Of a stretch of 64,000 nucleotides of DNA, positions 62,230-64,000 are shown piece after piece. Origin of the DNA: Candidatus Nitrosotenuis aquarius (lineage in GTDB: Archaea; Thermoproteota; Nitrososphaeria; Nitrososphaerales; Nitrosopumilaceae); contig NZ_CP024808.1 in NCBI RefSeq assembly GCF_002787055.1, positions 1,080,328 to 1,144,327 on the forward strand. The letters run 5' to 3'. How positions within the stretch are numbered: the first letter of the stretch is position 1; each line of letters begins with the position of its first letter. Under the pieces are notes generated by a model. It did not search any database, was not told the DNA's origin, and saw nothing but the letters and a program-made list of their open reading frames with translations. The translations under genes and the position numbers were made by a program.

Positions 62230-62613
62230 TCAAGTTAAACCTTTGCTGGCTTCAAGCACTATTCTGTTGTTTGCTATGGATATGACAGAGCCGCCGTGGT
62301 TTTTTATTTTGTGTTTTAGGGCCTTGTCTATTGTTGCGATTACTCCACCTGTATCTTTGACATAAGACAAAATAGAGTCATCTGCAAAACTTCCGCCAAT
62401 TTTGATTGTCTGGAAATTCCTGATGTATTGTATGGTAGCGGTTGCCTCCTTGGTCTTTTCTTCTTTTTTTGCTAGATTTTTTAGCTCTGCAAGAACAATA
62501 TCTGGCACCAAAAACTGGATTTCCCCAATGTCTGTATCAAGTGTGGCTAGATTTTTGATTCGGTGATTAGCTAGATGGATTAGAAAGCTCGTATCGCATA
62601 TTACCTTAACCAA
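62230..62613 (-). CDS. PIN-domain ribonuclease-like protein
   Basis: A 127-residue PIN domain protein with acidic active-site residues D7 (ICDTSFL), E43 (LAELKNL), D78/D79 (FADDSIL) and D96 (ATIDKAL). It belongs to the Fcf1/Utp24-like group of archaeal PINs found next to aIF2 gamma, not to a toxin-antitoxin pair: no antitoxin gene is present. It overlaps the end of the aIF2 gamma gene by eight bases, so the two are translationally coupled. A role in rRNA or mRNA processing is inferred. Confidence 0.8.
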   Translation of the reverse strand: MVKVICDTSFLIHLANHRIKNLATLDTDIGEIQFLVPDIVLAELKNLAKKEEKTKEATATIQYIRNFQTIKIGGSFADDSILSYVKDTGGVIATIDKALKHKIKNHGGSVISIANNRIVLEASKGLT

Positions 62614-63868
62614 CTATTCCTGCACCAATTAGTCTCCATCTGTCCTCTATTTTGCGGCTCAGTGCAACATTGCTTTTCTCAAAAAGGCATACTGGTCGCT
62701 TGAACTGGACCTCGATTTTTTCTGATTTGACTTTGGCTACTTTTGCCAAGACCGGGGCTGTGCCAATGTTTAATCGCAAGGATTCTCCTACCTGTATTGG
62801 CAGTACTTTGATGTCATTCATTGTTCCAACTGCAGAATCAAAGAGGCTTACCTCCAGTCGTGCATCGGATGCATTCTCTGGTAGTGTTTCTGGCTTGCCA
62901 ATAACGCTTCCGACAAACGAGTCGCTTCGCGTCATTGATGGATCAAGTTTTGTGCCAATTGCCACTAGGCCTCCAGGCTTTACATTATCTACAATTCCTG
63001 CAGCCGTGCCCAAAGAGATGATTTGGGTTCGGATTGGCTCGTAAGAGTTCTTTTTGGGATTAAGGATTCCTGGCTTTATCTCGATTTCATCACCTATTGA
63101 GAATGTTCCCTGTGTGAGGCTTCCTCCAATTACACCTCCTTTGATGTCTTTTATTTTGGTTCCAGGCTTGTTTACATCAAATGATCTTAACACGTGCATT
63201 ACCGGCTCTTTGGATTCTGCCCTAGCCGGAGTAGGAATTGTTTCCTCTATTGCGCCAATTAAAGCATCAATGTTTAGTCTTGATTGGGCAGAAATTGGAA
63301 TTATTGGGGACTTTGCTGCCTTGGTTCCCTTGACAAACTTTACAATGTCGGCATAATTTGCAGTCGCATCCTGATATGATATTAGATCAACTTTGTTTTG
63401 AATAATGACAATTTGCTGGATTCCAAGAATTTGCAATGCTAGGAGGTGCTCTTTTGTCTGGGGCTGAGGGACCTTTTGGTTTGCCGCAACTAGCAATAGT
63501 GCGCCATCCATTAGTGCAGCGCCAGAGAGCATGTTTGCCATGAGGCTTTCGTGTCCAGGACTGTCCACAAAACTGACTACTCGGGACAGCTCGCTTTCCT
63601 TTCCGCAATTTGGACAGGTCGGCGTTGTGGAATAGCCTAGCGGCACCTCGCACTTTTTGCACTTGTAAAATGCTGCATCGGAATAGCCAACGCGAATAGT
63701 GATTCCTCGTTTTAGTTCTTGACTGTGAACGCTAGTCCACTGACCTGTAAGTGCCTGGATTAGCGTTGTTTTGCCGTGATCTACATGTCCTGCAGTGCCA
63801 ATGTTGACACATGGTTGGTAACCATATTTTTTTACATACCAATCAGGTAAAGTTTCACGCCAATGCAA
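62606..63868 (-). CDS. eif2g: Translation initiation factor aIF2 subunit gamma
   Basis: A 420-residue GTPase. The G1 motif is GHVDHGKT (27-34), with a zinc knuckle C70/C73/C85/C88, DSPGH (G3), NKVD (G4) and SAQ (G5). The following beta-barrel domains match aIF2 gamma/EF-Tu. With the alpha and beta subunits it carries Met-tRNAi to the small subunit. It follows the S6e gene and precedes the PIN gene on the minus strand. Confidence 0.96.
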   Translation of the reverse strand: MHWRETLPDWYVKKYGYQPCVNIGTAGHVDHGKTTLIQALTGQWTSVHSQELKRGITIRVGYSDAAFYKCKKCEVPLGYSTTPTCPNCGKESELSRVVSFVDSPGHESLMANMLSGAALMDGALLLVAANQKVPQPQTKEHLLALQILGIQQIVIIQNKVDLISYQDATANYADIVKFVKGTKAAKSPIIPISAQSRLNIDALIGAIEETIPTPARAESKEPVMHVLRSFDVNKPGTKIKDIKGGVIGGSLTQGTFSIGDEIEIKPGILNPKKNSYEPIRTQIISLGTAAGIVDNVKPGGLVAIGTKLDPSMTRSDSFVGSVIGKPETLPENASDARLEVSLFDSAVGTMNDIKVLPIQVGESLRLNIGTAPVLAKVAKVKSEKIEVQFKRPVCLFEKSNVALSRKIEDRWRLIGAGIVG

Positions 63869-63899
63869 TGAAAAACTTCGAAAACTGTACTATGTTAAG

Positions 63900-64000
63900 T
63901 TATGCCTTGTTTTCTGCCGGAGGTGCTTCTTCTATTTTGAGCTCGCCATCATAGGAGCAGTTCAGCTGATAGATCTCTTCGGAAATTGTGTTTCCTCGCA
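63900..64000 (-). CDS. rps6e: Ribosomal protein S6e (C-terminal end, partial)
   Basis: The minus strand at the right edge reads 33 codons to a TAA at 63900-63902. The residues RGNTISEEIYQLNCSY match the conserved C-terminal part of eS6 (RGNxIxxEIxQxN), followed by an acidic/proline tail. The rest of the gene lies beyond the window. S6e-aIF2 gamma-PIN is a common archaeal order. The call rests on about 16 residues plus gene order. Confidence 0.8.
   Translation of the reverse strand, partial: RGNTISEEIYQLNCSYDGELKIEEAPPAENKA

Noticed and set aside
62230-62613. VapC-type toxin
   Set aside because: No antitoxin gene lies next to it; coupling to aIF2 gamma and the sequence type fit a housekeeping PIN protein.
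1-64000. CRISPR arrays, insertion sequences or ammonia monooxygenase genes
   Set aside because: No regularly spaced repeats, transposase motifs or amo-like genes were seen on either strand.

Overview
The window looks like a chromosomal segment of an ammonia-oxidising-type archaeon (Nitrososphaerota/Thaumarchaeota, most like the Nitrosopumilales). The evidence is an archaeal information-processing set (S6e, L2, aIF2 alpha and gamma, Nop10, GatD/GatE, pelota, RPA, Lhr helicase, Cdc48, LSm, archaeal SRP RNA) next to a bacterial-type GrpE-DnaK-DnaJ operon, a late cobalamin pathway and a tetraether-lipid-synthase-like radical SAM protein. Many genes start with TTG or GTG, have a TATA-like box about 24-30 bases upstream and no Shine-Dalgarno sequence, which suggests leaderless mRNAs. 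The phylum is fairly sure; the genus is inference.

Region 1 (1 to about 21.2 kb) is an AT-rich surface-glycan island with frequent strand switches. It encodes a flippase (cut by the window edge), GT-C and GT-B glycosyltransferases, two nucleotide-sugar dehydrogenases, two SDR epimerases, a DegT/StrS sugar aminotransferase, a class I aminotransferase, methyltransferases, a NodB-like deacetylase, an ATP-grasp ligase, a 2OG-Fe(II) oxygenase and two asparagine-synthetase-like proteins that lack the glutaminase domain. Together they can make and decorate amino- and uronic-acid sugars, plausibly including uronamides, for the S-layer or cell-surface glycan.

Region 2 (21.3-36.6 kb) is housekeeping: the Tes-like radical SAM gene divergent from a TrmB regulator, a DtxR-like metal regulator followed by a 54-residue Cys-rich protein, YjbQ, pelota, CutA, a site-2 protease, a tRNA thiolase, the SRP RNA, acylphosphatase, L2, Cdc48 and GatD-GatE. 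Region 3 (36.4-51.9 kb) has tRNA-Leu(CAG), small zinc-ribbon and GRGT-repeat proteins, an operon in which a degenerate nucleotide-sugar-dehydrogenase-like protein precedes GrpE-DnaK-DnaJ, tRNA-Gln(TTG), an ABC-2 exporter, RPA converging on Lhr, a RecA-like ATPase, LSm and a bacterial-type MetK.

Region 4 (51.9-64 kb) has a membrane-anchored J protein, cobalamin genes (cbiD-cbiG-cbiX-cbiC, cbiA and cobO), aIF2 alpha-Nop10, an oligosaccharyltransferase (AglB/STT3) fused to a cyclophilin domain, a metallo-hydrolase, and the S6e-aIF2 gamma-PIN operon running off the right edge. The AglB-cyclophilin fusion and the amidating glycan locus are the most interesting items. No CRISPR array, insertion sequence, integrase or ammonia-oxidation gene was seen.
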